Assembly: GCA_021776335.1 (NCBI GenBank)
Contig: JAJFGB010000011.1
Coordinates: forward strand, 124,001 to 188,000
From: Hyphococcus sp.
Lineage (GTDB): Bacteria > Pseudomonadota > Alphaproteobacteria > Caulobacterales > Parvularculaceae
Length of the DNA stretch: 64,000 bases
Reading direction: 5' to 3'
Below the pieces are notes generated by a model, which was given only the letters and a program-made list of their open reading frames with translations, was not told where the DNA came from and made no database searches. A program made the translations under genes and the position numbers. This document shows positions 41,042 to 50,128 of the stretch, piece after piece; the stretch's first letter is position 1, and every line of letters starts with the position of its first letter.

Positions 41042-43414
41042 TTAGTTGGTGGCAAGTTTCAATTCGATGCCGACAATGCGCCCTTTGGAAAGTGGCGAGA
41101 ACGTGCCGCCGCCGAGCGAGCCTGGCAATTGGGTGTCGCCGCCAAATTGCACTTCGTGCAACAGGTTTTTTCCGTAGAGAGAAATTGTAGCGCGATCATT
41201 GAAAGTCGTCAGCGCAACGCTGGCATCGATCGAGTCGATCTCATTGAGGAAACCGAGATTGTTATCCGTGTAGAACGAACGGTCGCGATGATAATAGCGG
41301 AACCGCGTGTCCACCGTTCCGACAGAGCCAAAATCCATGGAGTGCACAAAACCGACGCCATAGGTCCACGGCGCAAGCCGTGGAATTCCAAGATTAAGAT
41401 CCGCTGCGTCTACGACGCCCGGGCTAACCGCAGGGGCGCCAATATCAAACAGCAATGAATCATATTGCCCGTCGGTATAGCCGAGTGATCCCTGGAACAG
41501 GAGATTGTCGGTCAATGCGATCTGCGATTCAATTTCGAAACCCCAAATCGTTGCGTCCGCCGTATTGGTGATGACCTGAACGACCCCTGCGATTGGGTCG
41601 GATAAGTTCAGCTCTCGCTGCATGTTATCGACGTCACTTAAGAAGAGCGCGAAATTGATCGTGGCCACGCCTTCTGCCGGTTGCGCCTTGAAGCCGAACT
41701 CCCACGAATTGACCGATTCCTCATCAAAGGGGCCGGGAAGAAATGCCGGATCGAATGCAGGGTTGGGAACGATTGCCGGCGGCGGTGCAGGGTTGGGTAC
41801 AAATGGAAGTGACGCCGCAGATGTGTTGCGGAAATTAAAGCCGCCCGAGCGGACACCCTGCGTAAAGTGCGCATAGAGATTAAGGTCGTCACGCGCCGCG
41901 TATTCAAAGCCAACCTTGCCGGTAAAGTTTTCCCAGACATCGCCATCGACGAAGTCCTCTGAGCAGGATCCGGGAACGCGAACATCACATGGTGAGGTGT
42001 TCGCGACGAGCGTGGAGATGACGACGTCTTTTTCTTCATGGGTCCAGCGCCCGCCAAGGATCAGCGTAAGCTTGTCGTTAAGATCGATGTCAGCCTGGCC
42101 AAAGAAAGCGTAGGTTGTTTGGTCTTGAACGCCGCCGCCATTAAAGAACCGGAAGCCACCCAGAATGTTGCGGACTTCGTTATATTCGAGGTCCTGGGTA
42201 AAATAGTAGCCGCCCAGAGTCAGATCGACAGTGTCGAAAAATCGCCCGGCGTATCGAAGCTCGTTAGAAATCTGGCTCTGATTAGTGGTTGATCCTGAGT
42301 GAAACAAAAACAGCGGGGTGGCGTCAATGTCGCCATTGGTGGCGCCGTCGAGCTGACGCCAGCCGAAAATATTGGTGATCGTGCCGTCGCCAAATGGAAC
42401 ATTCCAGTTGACTTCAGCGGTCACCGAGTCGTTTGTCGTATCGTAAAAGCCGACCTCATCAATCGAGAAGTCAAAGCTGTCCCGTGGCGCCGAGAAAAAT
42501 GGGTTTGTGACGCCGGCGCCATTTGTGTGATTTTGGGCGGCTGGTCCGTCGCCATTGCTTTCGAAATGCTGGTAACGAACCAGGAGTTCAAAATTATCCG
42601 TAGGCGTGAAGCTTAGTGACGGACGGACCATCCAGGTTTCTGCTTCGCCGAAATCCGCAAAGGCGTCCGGCCCCGAGGTTGAGACGAGCGGCGCCAACGC
42701 GCCAAACACTGCAGGGGCAATCGCATTTGGAACCGGGCCGCCCTGATACCGGCGGAAATAGCCTTCATCTTTGTTGTAATAGACAGATATCCGGGCTTTC
42801 AGAATGTCTTCAATAATCGGGCCGCCAACGGCGCCCATCGCATAGTAATTAAGCCCCGTGCTTCTGAGGCCGCTTTCGAGCGCGCCCTTGAAGGTTGCTT
42901 CGAATTCGTCGCCAGGCCTTTTCGAATTGAGAAGAACGGCGCCGCCGGTGACGTTGCGGCCAAACAGAATGCCCTGCGGGCCCCGCAGGACTTCGACGCT
43001 CTCAAGGTCAAAAATATCGAGAACGACGCCGCCATTAATGCCGAGATAAACACCGTCAACAAAAACACCCACGGTTGGGTCAATTGACGGTATCGATGAG
43101 TTGATGCCGATGCCGCGAATGGAAAAATTTGCGACGCCGCGGCTTGTGCCGATATCGTCGAAGGAGACATTCGGGATCGCATAGCTCAGGCTTTGGAGGT
43201 CGCGGACTTTCAGCGCGTCAAGCTGATCTGCGCCATAGGCCGTTACCGCGAGCGGCACGTCCTGCACGTTTTCTGCGTTGGCTTTCTTGGTTGCCGTAAC
43301 GACGATCGTGTCACGAAGCACGTCAACAGCGGATTGCGCATAAGCGGCGCCCGGAAGCGCAAGGCTGGCGGCAAGTGCAATAGCTGATGTTCTGGCGGTA
43401 AGGCCGCGTTTCAT
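41042..43414 (-). CDS. TonB-dependent outer-membrane receptor
   Basis: This 790-aa receptor starts at ATG 43414 with GGAGAGACTT before it. The signal peptide is TSAIALAASLALPGAAYAQ. A TonB box-like stretch DTIVVTATKK precedes the plug domain (about 45-160), which contains VPLAVTAYGADQLDALKVRD and VEVLRGPQGILFGRNVTGGA. The rest is a beta barrel ending in the canonical LYGKNLLHE and a final aromatic-poor strand. The VAVT-type plug is of the broad group that imports siderophores, B12 or plant and phytoplankton compounds; the ligand cannot be called. No TonB or ABC genes are adjacent. Confidence 0.93.
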   Translation of the reverse strand: MKRGLTARTSAIALAASLALPGAAYAQSAVDVLRDTIVVTATKKANAENVQDVPLAVTAYGADQLDALKVRDLQSLSYAIPNVSFDDIGTSRGVANFSIRGIGINSSIPSIDPTVGVFVDGVYLGINGGVVLDIFDLESVEVLRGPQGILFGRNVTGGAVLLNSKRPGDEFEATFKGALESGLRSTGLNYYAMGAVGGPIIEDILKARISVYYNKDEGYFRRYQGGPVPNAIAPAVFGALAPLVSTSGPDAFADFGEAETWMVRPSLSFTPTDNFELLVRYQHFESNGDGPAAQNHTNGAGVTNPFFSAPRDSFDFSIDEVGFYDTTNDSVTAEVNWNVPFGDGTITNIFGWRQLDGATNGDIDATPLFLFHSGSTTNQSQISNELRYAGRFFDTVDLTLGGYYFTQDLEYNEVRNILGGFRFFNGGGVQDQTTYAFFGQADIDLNDKLTLILGGRWTHEEKDVVISTLVANTSPCDVRVPGSCSEDFVDGDVWENFTGKVGFEYAARDDLNLYAHFTQGVRSGGFNFRNTSAASLPFVPNPAPPPAIVPNPAFDPAFLPGPFDEESVNSWEFGFKAQPAEGVATINFALFLSDVDNMQRELNLSDPIAGVVQVITNTADATIWGFEIESQIALTDNLLFQGSLGYTDGQYDSLLFDIGAPAVSPGVVDAADLNLGIPRLAPWTYGVGFVHSMDFGSVGTVDTRFRYYHRDRSFYTDNNLGFLNEIDSIDASVALTTFNDRATISLYGKNLLHEVQFGGDTQLPGSLGGGTFSPLSKGRIVGIELKLATN

Positions 43415-43637
43415 AAGTCTCTCCCTGTATTCGCCACACCAGCTTATTCCGGTGTCGGCGCCCTGATATTTGTTTGTTGCATTCATGATGAACGACAATA
43501 ACGGCCGCGCCAATTGCCGGCGCCCCATTAAAGTCTCGCTTTATCGACTTCGGCGGATTTCATGCTGCTATTGGATTTGTGGTGTTGCTGAAACTCAACA
43601 GATGAAACCTAAGTCGATGACTAGTATCGCTAAATAA

Positions 43638-43666
43638 AAAGGGCGCTTTGCAGGAAAGCGCCCTTT
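43638..43666 (-). terminator. Rho-independent terminator downstream of the SPFH gene
   Basis: AAAGGGCGCTTT pairs with AAAGCGCCCTTT around GCAGG, and on the minus strand is followed by TTATTTAG. It lies 27 bp after the stop of the SPFH gene. Confidence 0.85.
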
Positions 43667-43692
43667 CTGCGACCAGTAGTTGTAAATTTCTA

Positions 43693-44454
43693 TCAGTGGT
43701 TGTCGCCGCGCACTGCCTTGGCGATGTCGTTCATGGAGAACGGAAAGACGATGGTGTTGGTGCGGTCGCCGGCGATTTCCTGAAGTGAGTTCAGATAGCG
43801 CAACTCCATGGCGCCTTTCGAGGTTGCGAGAATAGTCGCGGCCTCTGCGAGTTTCGCTGCGGCCTGTTCTTCGCCCTCGGCGATGATGATCTTTGAGCGA
43901 CGTTCGCGTTCGGCCTCCGCCTGTCTGGCAATCGCCCGGATCATCGATGGATCGACGTCCACATGCTTGATCTCGACATTCGAGACCTTGATGCCCCAGG
44001 CTTCGGTTTGAACATCAAGTATCGCCTGGATGTCTTTGTTGAGCTTGTCGCGTTCTTGCAGCATTTCGTCGAGATCATGCTTGCCGAGTACAGACCGGAG
44101 CGTGGTCTGCGCCAATTGGCTTGTGGCCGCCATATAGTTTTCGACTTGAACAACCGCGCGCACGGCGTCGACGACGCGGTAATAAATAACTGCATTGACC
44201 TTCACCGAGACATTGTCCTGCGAGATCACGTCCTGGGTCGGCACATCATGGACGAGCGTACGCATGTCGATTTTGCGCATCACCTGGATGCCGGGGATCA
44301 GGAGAATAAGGCCGGGACCTGAGGCCTTGCCGCCAACGCGGCCGAGCGTGAAGATGACCCCTTTTTCGTACTCCTTGAGGATCTTGATGACATTGGTCGC
44401 TATAAAAAGTACGGCGAATACTAAAAACCCCAATATGCCCAAACCACCTGGCAT
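43693..44454 (-). CDS. SPFH/band 7 (slipin-type) membrane protein
   Basis: This 253-aa protein has one N-terminal membrane helix (LGILGFLVFAVLFIATNVIKI) and a band 7 domain: KEYEKGVIFTLGRVGGKASGPGLI (shown in part), MRKIDMRTLVHDVPTQDVIS, NVSVKVNAVIYYRV, and the coiled region RAIARQAEAERERRSKIIIAEGE. Slipins scaffold membrane microdomains and usually work with an NfeD protease-like partner, which is encoded directly upstream on the same strand. It is the last gene of the nfeD-nfeD-slipin unit. Confidence 0.94.
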   Translation of the reverse strand: MPGGLGILGFLVFAVLFIATNVIKILKEYEKGVIFTLGRVGGKASGPGLILLIPGIQVMRKIDMRTLVHDVPTQDVISQDNVSVKVNAVIYYRVVDAVRAVVQVENYMAATSQLAQTTLRSVLGKHDLDEMLQERDKLNKDIQAILDVQTEAWGIKVSNVEIKHVDVDPSMIRAIARQAEAERERRSKIIIAEGEEQAAAKLAEAATILATSKGAMELRYLNSLQEIAGDRTNTIVFPFSMNDIAKAVRGDNH

Positions 44455-44491
44455 TGCGTTCTCCTTTGTTGCGACGCCGCTCGCGCGGCGC

Positions 44492-44815
44492 TCAGATTGT
44501 CGATTGTGACTGTGTTTTTGTCACTTTCAATATTAAGCCATCGATTTGCGCGACAATGACCTTGTCGCCAGGCGCCAGCTCCTCATCGGCGAAAGCGCGC
44601 CACAATTCGCCGTCAACATGAACATAGCCTTCCTTGCCGGACCATTCGGAAACAACAACGCGGGCATTTTTCATCTGGTCGCCGACACGGTAAGGCGATT
44701 TCACTCTCCATTGCGAGACGCCCCAAAAGAGCGTGACGGCAACAGCCGCAATCGTTCCTCCGGCGAACACCACGAAGCCCGCGACTAAAGGCGACATGCC
44801 AAGGATTTGATCCAT
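44492..44815 (-). CDS. Short NfeD-like membrane protein
   Basis: This 107-aa protein is started at ATG 44815 (AAGGGAACGG upstream); the longer track ORF runs through the previous gene out of frame. One or two hydrophobic segments (SPLVAGFVVFAGGTIAAVAVTLFWG) are followed by an OB-fold NfeD domain: YRVGDQMKNARVVVSEWSGKEGYVHVDGELW (in parts), then APGDKVIVAQIDGLILKV. It lacks the ClpP-like protease half. It lies between the long NfeD and the slipin, 8 bp after the former. Confidence 0.88.
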   Translation of the reverse strand: MDQILGMSPLVAGFVVFAGGTIAAVAVTLFWGVSQWRVKSPYRVGDQMKNARVVVSEWSGKEGYVHVDGELWRAFADEELAPGDKVIVAQIDGLILKVTKTQSQSTI

Positions 44816-44823
44816 CCGTTCCC

Positions 44824-46296
44824 TTAGGCTTCCTTTGGGGTCAGATTGCCGAGAAGGCTGCTTGCTTTGGCCTGTTTGACCACCAGCACAAGGCCGTCGA
44901 TCTCGATAACGCGGATCTTGTCGCCGCGGCTGAGCGGCTTGTCGGCGCGAGCGCGCCAGCGCTCGCCCTCGACAATAACCCAGCCTTCCTTGCCGTCCCA
45001 TTCATCAACGACGCCCACGCGCCGCCGGATCGCGTCGCCGCCGATCATCGGCCCATGACTGCGCGAGCCTACGATAGCGACCAGCACCATCCCCAATAGA
45101 GCGCCGGCAATGGTCAACATGGTTCCGATCACTGAGGCTGAGACGCGGAACCCTTCGGGGAACACCACAAATAATCCGAACCCGAACAATATGAGTCCCG
45201 ATAGCCCAATCAACCCGAAAGTCGGCGTGTAAGCTTCAAGGGTCATGAAGATGACACCGACACCCATCAAGGCAAGGCCAAGCCAGTTAAACGGCAGAAC
45301 CTGGAAGGAATAAAACCCAAGCACGAGACAAACCAGCCCGAGGGCGCCGGGAAAGATAGAACCTGGGTTCCACATCTCGATGATGATGCCGGTGGTCGCC
45401 AGAGACATCAGGATCACTGCAACATTCGGGTTAGCAATAAAGCCAAGAATTTTTTCAACCAGCGTTGGTTCAATGCGCTCAAGCCTTAAATTCTCCGTGT
45501 CGAGCGTTTTTTCGCCCGAATTGACCGTCACCGTGCGTCCGTTGATCTGTTGCAACAAATCGTCGATATCGGTCGCGATGAGATCAATAACCCCAAGCTC
45601 CAGCGCTTCATTGGCGGTTACGGAAACTGCATCCCTGACAGCGCTTTCGCCCCAATCAGCATTGCGCCCGCGCTCTTCTGCAAGGGCTCTGATATAGGCG
45701 ACGGAATCGTTGATGACTTTTGCGCGCAGTGCGTCGGGGGTTGTAAGCGGCTCTGATGTCGGCGCGGCAGGGCTGGCGTTTTCGCCTTCCTCCGCCTCAT
45801 CTTCAGCCTCGGTCTCCGCCGGCGCCGCCGGACCGTCTTCGCTTGGGGCGCCGCCGATCTCAACTGGGGTTGCCGCACCGGTGTTGGTCGCTGGCGACAT
45901 GGCTGAAATATGAGCTGAGTACATAATGTAAAGTCCGGCGCTCGCGGAACGTGCGCCTTGGGGCGAAACATAAGTCGCGACCGGCGTATCAGAGGCGAGG
46001 ATCGCCTTGATGATTGTTTTCATGGAATCCATGAGCCCGCCCGGCGTGTCGATTTCAATGATGACGAGCTCTTTGCCAGCCTCAGAGGCGGCCTGTATTT
46101 CCCGGGCAAGATATTGCGCCGAAGGTGGCGTGACCGCGCCATTCAGGGTGAGAATGACGCCTTCTTTGCCGCCCGTATTTTCAATATTTTGTGCGAAAGC
46201 GGAGATGCCAAACAGCATGGCGCCAAGAATGAAGAGCCAGACAAAAAAGCCGGTGCGGTCCCGCGCGGTGTGTGTCACGGCATCCGTTGAGTTCAT
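44824..46296 (-). CDS. Long NfeD protein with ClpP-class serine protease domain
   Basis: This 490-aa protein starts at ATG 46296. It has an N-terminal signal or membrane helix (TGFFVWLFILGAMLFGISAFA), then a ClpP-like protease domain (about 40-260) with IEIDTPGGLMDSMKTII and a serine in SPQGARSASAGLYIMYSAH. An acidic Glu/Pro/Ala-rich insert lies at about 160-190. Four membrane segments follow (about 290-410), then a C-terminal OB-fold NfeD domain (WDGKEGWVIVEGERWRARAD). Long NfeD proteins cleave membrane proteins such as slipins. Its direct partner genes follow on the same strand. Confidence 0.94.
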   Translation of the reverse strand: MNSTDAVTHTARDRTGFFVWLFILGAMLFGISAFAQNIENTGGKEGVILTLNGAVTPPSAQYLAREIQAASEAGKELVIIEIDTPGGLMDSMKTIIKAILASDTPVATYVSPQGARSASAGLYIMYSAHISAMSPATNTGAATPVEIGGAPSEDGPAAPAETEAEDEAEEGENASPAAPTSEPLTTPDALRAKVINDSVAYIRALAEERGRNADWGESAVRDAVSVTANEALELGVIDLIATDIDDLLQQINGRTVTVNSGEKTLDTENLRLERIEPTLVEKILGFIANPNVAVILMSLATTGIIIEMWNPGSIFPGALGLVCLVLGFYSFQVLPFNWLGLALMGVGVIFMTLEAYTPTFGLIGLSGLILFGFGLFVVFPEGFRVSASVIGTMLTIAGALLGMVLVAIVGSRSHGPMIGGDAIRRRVGVVDEWDGKEGWVIVEGERWRARADKPLSRGDKIRVIEIDGLVLVVKQAKASSLLGNLTPKEA

Positions 46297-46324
46297 GGCG
46301 TGGCCCCTTTGATCAGCACATTCA

Positions 46325-46385
46325 TGGAGCGTGATCAGGAAAAGTGCAAAGCGGTTTTCCTGTTCGATCACGCGGCAAACAAAAA
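46325..46385 (+). repeat. Nested-stem intergenic repeat, copy 4
   Basis: Outer arms GCGTGATC and GATCACGC replace the GCGTTTTC/GAAAACGC arms of other copies, keeping pairing through double changes. Inner arms are GGAAAA and TTTTCC, and the tail reads CAAACAAAAACTAG. It lies between ilvA and the long nfeD gene. Confidence 0.75.
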
Positions 46386-46427
46386 CTAGTGCAGGATATG
46401 ACCCTGACTAAAACGATCCTGCACTAG
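46386..46427. repeat. Perfect 12-bp inverted repeat CTAGTGCAGGAT
   Basis: CTAGTGCAGGAT and ATCCTGCACTAG are exact reverse complements separated by 18 bp. It abuts the end of nested repeat copy 4 and lies 43 bp downstream of the ilvA stop. There is no T-run, so it is not a standard terminator. Confidence 0.7.
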
Positions 46428-46470
46428 AAAATAGGCGCTTACAGCAGGGATTCAATGCAATTTTCCGTGC

Positions 46471-47736
46471 TTAATAAGCAGCGATTTCAACCTCGTACCC
46501 TTCCTCACGAAGATTTTGGAGTATTCGGTTGAGATGATCCTGGCCCTGGGTGTCGATCGTGACATCCATACAGGTCATTTTTGCGGGCAGATCGGAATAG
46601 GTGCGGTGGTGCCCGACATCGATCACATTGCCTTCTTGATTGGCGATGATCGTTGCGACTCTGACAAGCTGTCCGGGCATATCGAGGAGTTGGACGCGGA
46701 GCCGCGCCAGCCTGCCGGCGCGCGCCAGGTCGCGCATCAGGATCATCGACAACAGTCGCGCATCAATATTGCCGCCGCAAATGACAAGCCCGACGGTTTT
46801 GCCCTTAAACCGCCCAGGATCGGCGAGAATGGCGGCAAGCCCTGCGGCCCCAGCGCCCTCAGCAAGCAGTTTTTGTTCGTTCATCAGCATACTGAGTGCG
46901 CGCTCGAGAATGCGCTCATCGACCAGCACAATATCATCCACGTGCTTGCGGACAATGTCGCGGGTCAGTCGCCCGGCCTCTTTGACAGCGATGCCTTCGG
47001 CCAGCGTGTTGCCGCCTGTAACGCGCTCGCCATTATCAAGGGCGTTTACCATGGACGGAAAAAGCGCTGCTTGCACGCCGATCATTTGTGTGTCCGGGCT
47101 CTTGTTCTTTACTGCAAGCGCCATCCCGGAAATCAATCCGCCACCGCCGATCGGAACAATCATCACGTCAAATCGTGGCCCGTCATCAAGCATTTCCAGA
47201 GCGAGCGTTCCCTGTCCGGCGATGATATCCGGATCGTCAAAGGGGCGAACAAAGACCAGGTCTCGCTCGCGCTGCAATGCATCAGCAGTGTCTTTTGCCT
47301 CGTCAAAATCATGTCCCGAAAGCACGATCTCTGCGCCAAGTTCCTTGGTCTGTCGCACTTTTACATCAGGCGTTGTAAACGGCATGACGATTGTCGCCGG
47401 GACGTTGAGCGCGCGCGCGTGATAGGCGACCCCCTGCGCATGATTGCCGGCAGACGCGGCGATAACGCCACGCATGCGATCCTCATCGCTCATGAGAAGA
47501 AGTTTGTTCAAGGCGCCGCGTTCCTTGAACGCCCCTGTATATTGCAGGTTTTCGAGCTTCAGCCAGATGTCGGCGCCGGTTAGCGCGGACAGTTTTTCCG
47601 CTCGGACAAGCGGTGTGCGCATCACGCGCCCTTTGATGCGCGCGCCAGCGGCATTGACGTCTGCAGCTGTCGGGGCAACGGTTGGCAAGGGCCCGTCTTT
47701 CATGGCGTTATCGTCTTTCATGGCGGTATCTGACAT
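46471..47736 (-). CDS. ilvA: Threonine dehydratase (with C-terminal ACT domain)
   Basis: This 421-aa PLP enzyme of fold type II deaminates threonine to 2-oxobutanoate, either for isoleucine synthesis or for breakdown. The PLP lysine is in LENLQYTGAFKERGALNKL near residue 70, and the phosphate loop is IVPIGGGGLISGMA near 195. A C-terminal ACT domain (about 340-421, LLDMPGQLVRVATIIANQEG) suggests allosteric control. The single short ACT domain is more like the TdcB/YkvB type than the two-domain biosynthetic IlvA. ATGs at 47736 and a few codons later are both possible starts. Confidence 0.93.
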   Translation of the reverse strand: MSDTAMKDDNAMKDGPLPTVAPTAADVNAAGARIKGRVMRTPLVRAEKLSALTGADIWLKLENLQYTGAFKERGALNKLLLMSDEDRMRGVIAASAGNHAQGVAYHARALNVPATIVMPFTTPDVKVRQTKELGAEIVLSGHDFDEAKDTADALQRERDLVFVRPFDDPDIIAGQGTLALEMLDDGPRFDVMIVPIGGGGLISGMALAVKNKSPDTQMIGVQAALFPSMVNALDNGERVTGGNTLAEGIAVKEAGRLTRDIVRKHVDDIVLVDERILERALSMLMNEQKLLAEGAGAAGLAAILADPGRFKGKTVGLVICGGNIDARLLSMILMRDLARAGRLARLRVQLLDMPGQLVRVATIIANQEGNVIDVGHHRTYSDLPAKMTCMDVTIDTQGQDHLNRILQNLREEGYEVEIAAY

Positions 47737-47823
47737 CTGACGTTATGGAAGTCGGCGGTTGAGGCTTCGCAAGTGCAGCAAAGCGCCGGACATTGGCGCC
47801 ATTTCGTAAAAAGGTCCACAAAG

Positions 47824-49278
47824 ATGGCGGAAAACTATCAACCAGATCCGGTTTTTGGCCGACTTGGGCAAGAGGACGGCGCTCCATTTTACGACTGTGT
47901 TGAGGCGGCGGCATTTCCCGATCACATTTTGCGCTATCGCAATCAGCGCTGGGCCGAACATGTCGGTCTTGGCGGGCTCACCGAGGCGGAATGGACTAAT
48001 CATTTCGGCCGGTTTGAATCACTGCCAGACAATCTGACAAAGCCATTGGCGATCCGTTATCACGGCCATCAATTTCGCGGCTACAATTCGGACATTGGCG
48101 ACGGGCGCGGGTTTTTGTTTGCCCAGCTGCGCGACGATGAAAATCGCCTTTTGGATCTTGGAACCAAAGGCTCTGGCAAAACGCCCTATTCACGCTTTGG
48201 CGACGGTCGCCTGACATTGAAAGGCGGCGTCCGGGAAGCGCTCGCCACAGAAATGCTCGAAGCCCTCGGCGTTTATACGTCGAAAACATTCAGCCTCATA
48301 GAAACCGGCGAGGCGCTGCAGCGCCATGACGAGCCTTCGCCGACGCGCTCTTCGGTCATGGTGCGGCTGTCGCATTCGCATGTGCGTTTCGGCGCCTTTC
48401 AACGGCTGGCTTTTGAAAAAAACGATCAGGCGATTGGTGACCTTGTGGATTACTGCGTCGCGCAGTTTTATCCTGCACTGGCAGGCAAAGACGGTGCGCA
48501 AAAAGCAGTGTCATTTTATGCGTCGGTTATAGCGCGCACTGCACGGCTTGCTGCGCAATGGATGGCGGCGGGCTTCGTCCATGGTGTTCTTAATACGGAC
48601 AATATGAATGTTACCGGCGAAAGCTTTGACTATGGGCCATGGCGCTTTACGCCGACTGCCGACCCTCATTTCACCGCCGCCTATTTTGACGAAACGGGTC
48701 TTTATTCATTTGGCCGACAGGCGGAGGCCGGCGCGTGGAACCTCGCACAGCTGGGCGGCGCCTTATCATTGATCGCTGATGAAGAAGCGCTCAACGCGGC
48801 GCTGCAAAAATTTACGGGTCACTATGAGGAGGCGATGGCGGCGGAATATTTTCGGCGATTGGGCGTCGAAAGAACAGGCGCAGATGATTTCGAATTTGTC
48901 GGCGATCTATTGCAGTGGATGGCGGCAAGTGGGGCGCCTTATGAGCAGGTTTTTTATGACTGGTTTTGTGGGCAAGCATCAGAAAAGCGCGCCGATAAAA
49001 GCCCCGCCGCGGAATTTTATATGCAGGAGAAGTTTTCCGGCATTCACAACCGGCTTGCGGCGATGACGCCTGTCCGTTCTGAACGATTGGCGCACCCCTA
49101 TTTTGAAAAAACTGCGCCATGTACGATGCTGATTGATGAGGTCGAGGCGATCTGGGCGGACATTGCGGAAAATAACGACTGGGCGCCGCTTGAAGCGAAA
49201 ATCAAAACGATTTCTGACATGCGGGAAGCTTATGGATTTGAAGCTTCTTTATACGAACCCTTGTCCGGGACCGAATAA
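47824..49278 (+). CDS. selO: SelO/YdiU family protein adenylyltransferase
   Basis: This 484-aa pseudokinase-fold enzyme transfers AMP from ATP to protein Ser/Thr/Tyr residues. Start ATG 47824 (MAENYQPDPVFGRLG) is preferred to the track start. Signatures include RYHGHQFRGYNSDIGDGRGFL, LGTKGSGKTPYSRFGDGRLT, SRSSVMVRLSHSHVRFG-type segments, and the active-site WMAAGFVHGVLNTDNMNVTG and SFDYGPWRF. Unlike mammalian SelO there is no C-terminal Cys/Sec motif, and the protein ends at LSGTE. It diverges from ilvA. Confidence 0.95.
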   Translation: MAENYQPDPVFGRLGQEDGAPFYDCVEAAAFPDHILRYRNQRWAEHVGLGGLTEAEWTNHFGRFESLPDNLTKPLAIRYHGHQFRGYNSDIGDGRGFLFAQLRDDENRLLDLGTKGSGKTPYSRFGDGRLTLKGGVREALATEMLEALGVYTSKTFSLIETGEALQRHDEPSPTRSSVMVRLSHSHVRFGAFQRLAFEKNDQAIGDLVDYCVAQFYPALAGKDGAQKAVSFYASVIARTARLAAQWMAAGFVHGVLNTDNMNVTGESFDYGPWRFTPTADPHFTAAYFDETGLYSFGRQAEAGAWNLAQLGGALSLIADEEALNAALQKFTGHYEEAMAAEYFRRLGVERTGADDFEFVGDLLQWMAASGAPYEQVFYDWFCGQASEKRADKSPAAEFYMQEKFSGIHNRLAAMTPVRSERLAHPYFEKTAPCTMLIDEVEAIWADIAENNDWAPLEAKIKTISDMREAYGFEASLYEPLSGTE

Positions 49279-49313
49279 TAAACAACAATTCCCATCCTCT
49301 GGGAGGGAATGTT

Positions 49314-50066
49314 ATGAAAATTAATTTTGTTCTACCATTGATGGCGGCGCTGTTGTTTGGTTGTTTGCCGGGACAAACGCCAAACCAGATTATTGTTGAT
49401 GGTCAGGCGGCACTCAAATTTGAGCCGGATAGTTTCACGCTGAACGCATCGCTGCGTTCGCGGAGTGAAACTCAGCAACAGGCGCTGGAGGCCTTTGCCG
49501 GGCGGTTGTCTGAAATCCGCGAAACGCTTCCAAATCTTGACGGTCTGACCCATCTGACGATTGATGCTTCGTTGGCTCAAATAAACCCCATACAAAATAG
49601 CGAGTGCATGCAGGCCGCCAGATACAGTACAGAAGGCCAGTGCCGGGTTGAAGGGTATTATGGCTCAGTCTCTCTTACTGTGACCGGTTCGCCCGCAAGC
49701 GTTTCGGGCCACGCGCTTTCCCTCCTGTCGGAACTGGGGGCCGAGAGCGTCGCACTCTCAAGCTATTCACTGTCGGAACTGGAGAGTGCGCAGCAAGAAG
49801 CAATGGATGCCGCAGTTAAGGATGCGCACATAAAAGCGAAAAAAATCGCTGCGGCCGCTGGATCGACGCTCATCGGGCCGATCCGCATCCAATATGGAGA
49901 CGGCTTTCGCGATGACGGTTATGGCCGAGCGTATGCAGATGTTGGCTCGCCAGGTCCAATCACTGTCGCAGGGGCAAGAGTTGTAAGACCTGAGACAGAC
50001 CTTGATCTTGATCCGCAGCCGATCAAAATTGAAGCGAAAGTGGTTGCGGCATTCGAAATCGAATAA
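49314..50066 (+). CDS. SIMPL-domain (DUF541) lipoprotein
   Basis: This 250-aa secreted protein has a signal sequence with a lipobox (LMAALLFGC) and one SIMPL domain: IIVDGQAALKFEPDSFTLNA at the start, a central YYGSVSLTVTG strand, and AVKDAHIKAKKIAAAAGSTL before the C-terminal strands. Bacterial relatives include E. coli YggE and the periplasmic protein BP26; the function is unclear, with stress protection proposed. A short inverted repeat covers its Shine-Dalgarno. It follows selO by 35 bp. Confidence 0.87.
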   Translation: MKINFVLPLMAALLFGCLPGQTPNQIIVDGQAALKFEPDSFTLNASLRSRSETQQQALEAFAGRLSEIRETLPNLDGLTHLTIDASLAQINPIQNSECMQAARYSTEGQCRVEGYYGSVSLTVTGSPASVSGHALSLLSELGAESVALSSYSLSELESAQQEAMDAAVKDAHIKAKKIAAAAGSTLIGPIRIQYGDGFRDDGYGRAYADVGSPGPITVAGARVVRPETDLDLDPQPIKIEAKVVAAFEIE

Positions 50067-50128
50067 CACAGACTAAATGATCGCAGTTCATTGGACGGAC
50101 CAGCTGTGTCCATCAAATGGGAGCCACT

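Noticed and set aside
46516-47583. 355-aa plus-strand frame opposite ilvA
   Set aside because: It is a shadow of a clearly identified threonine dehydratase.
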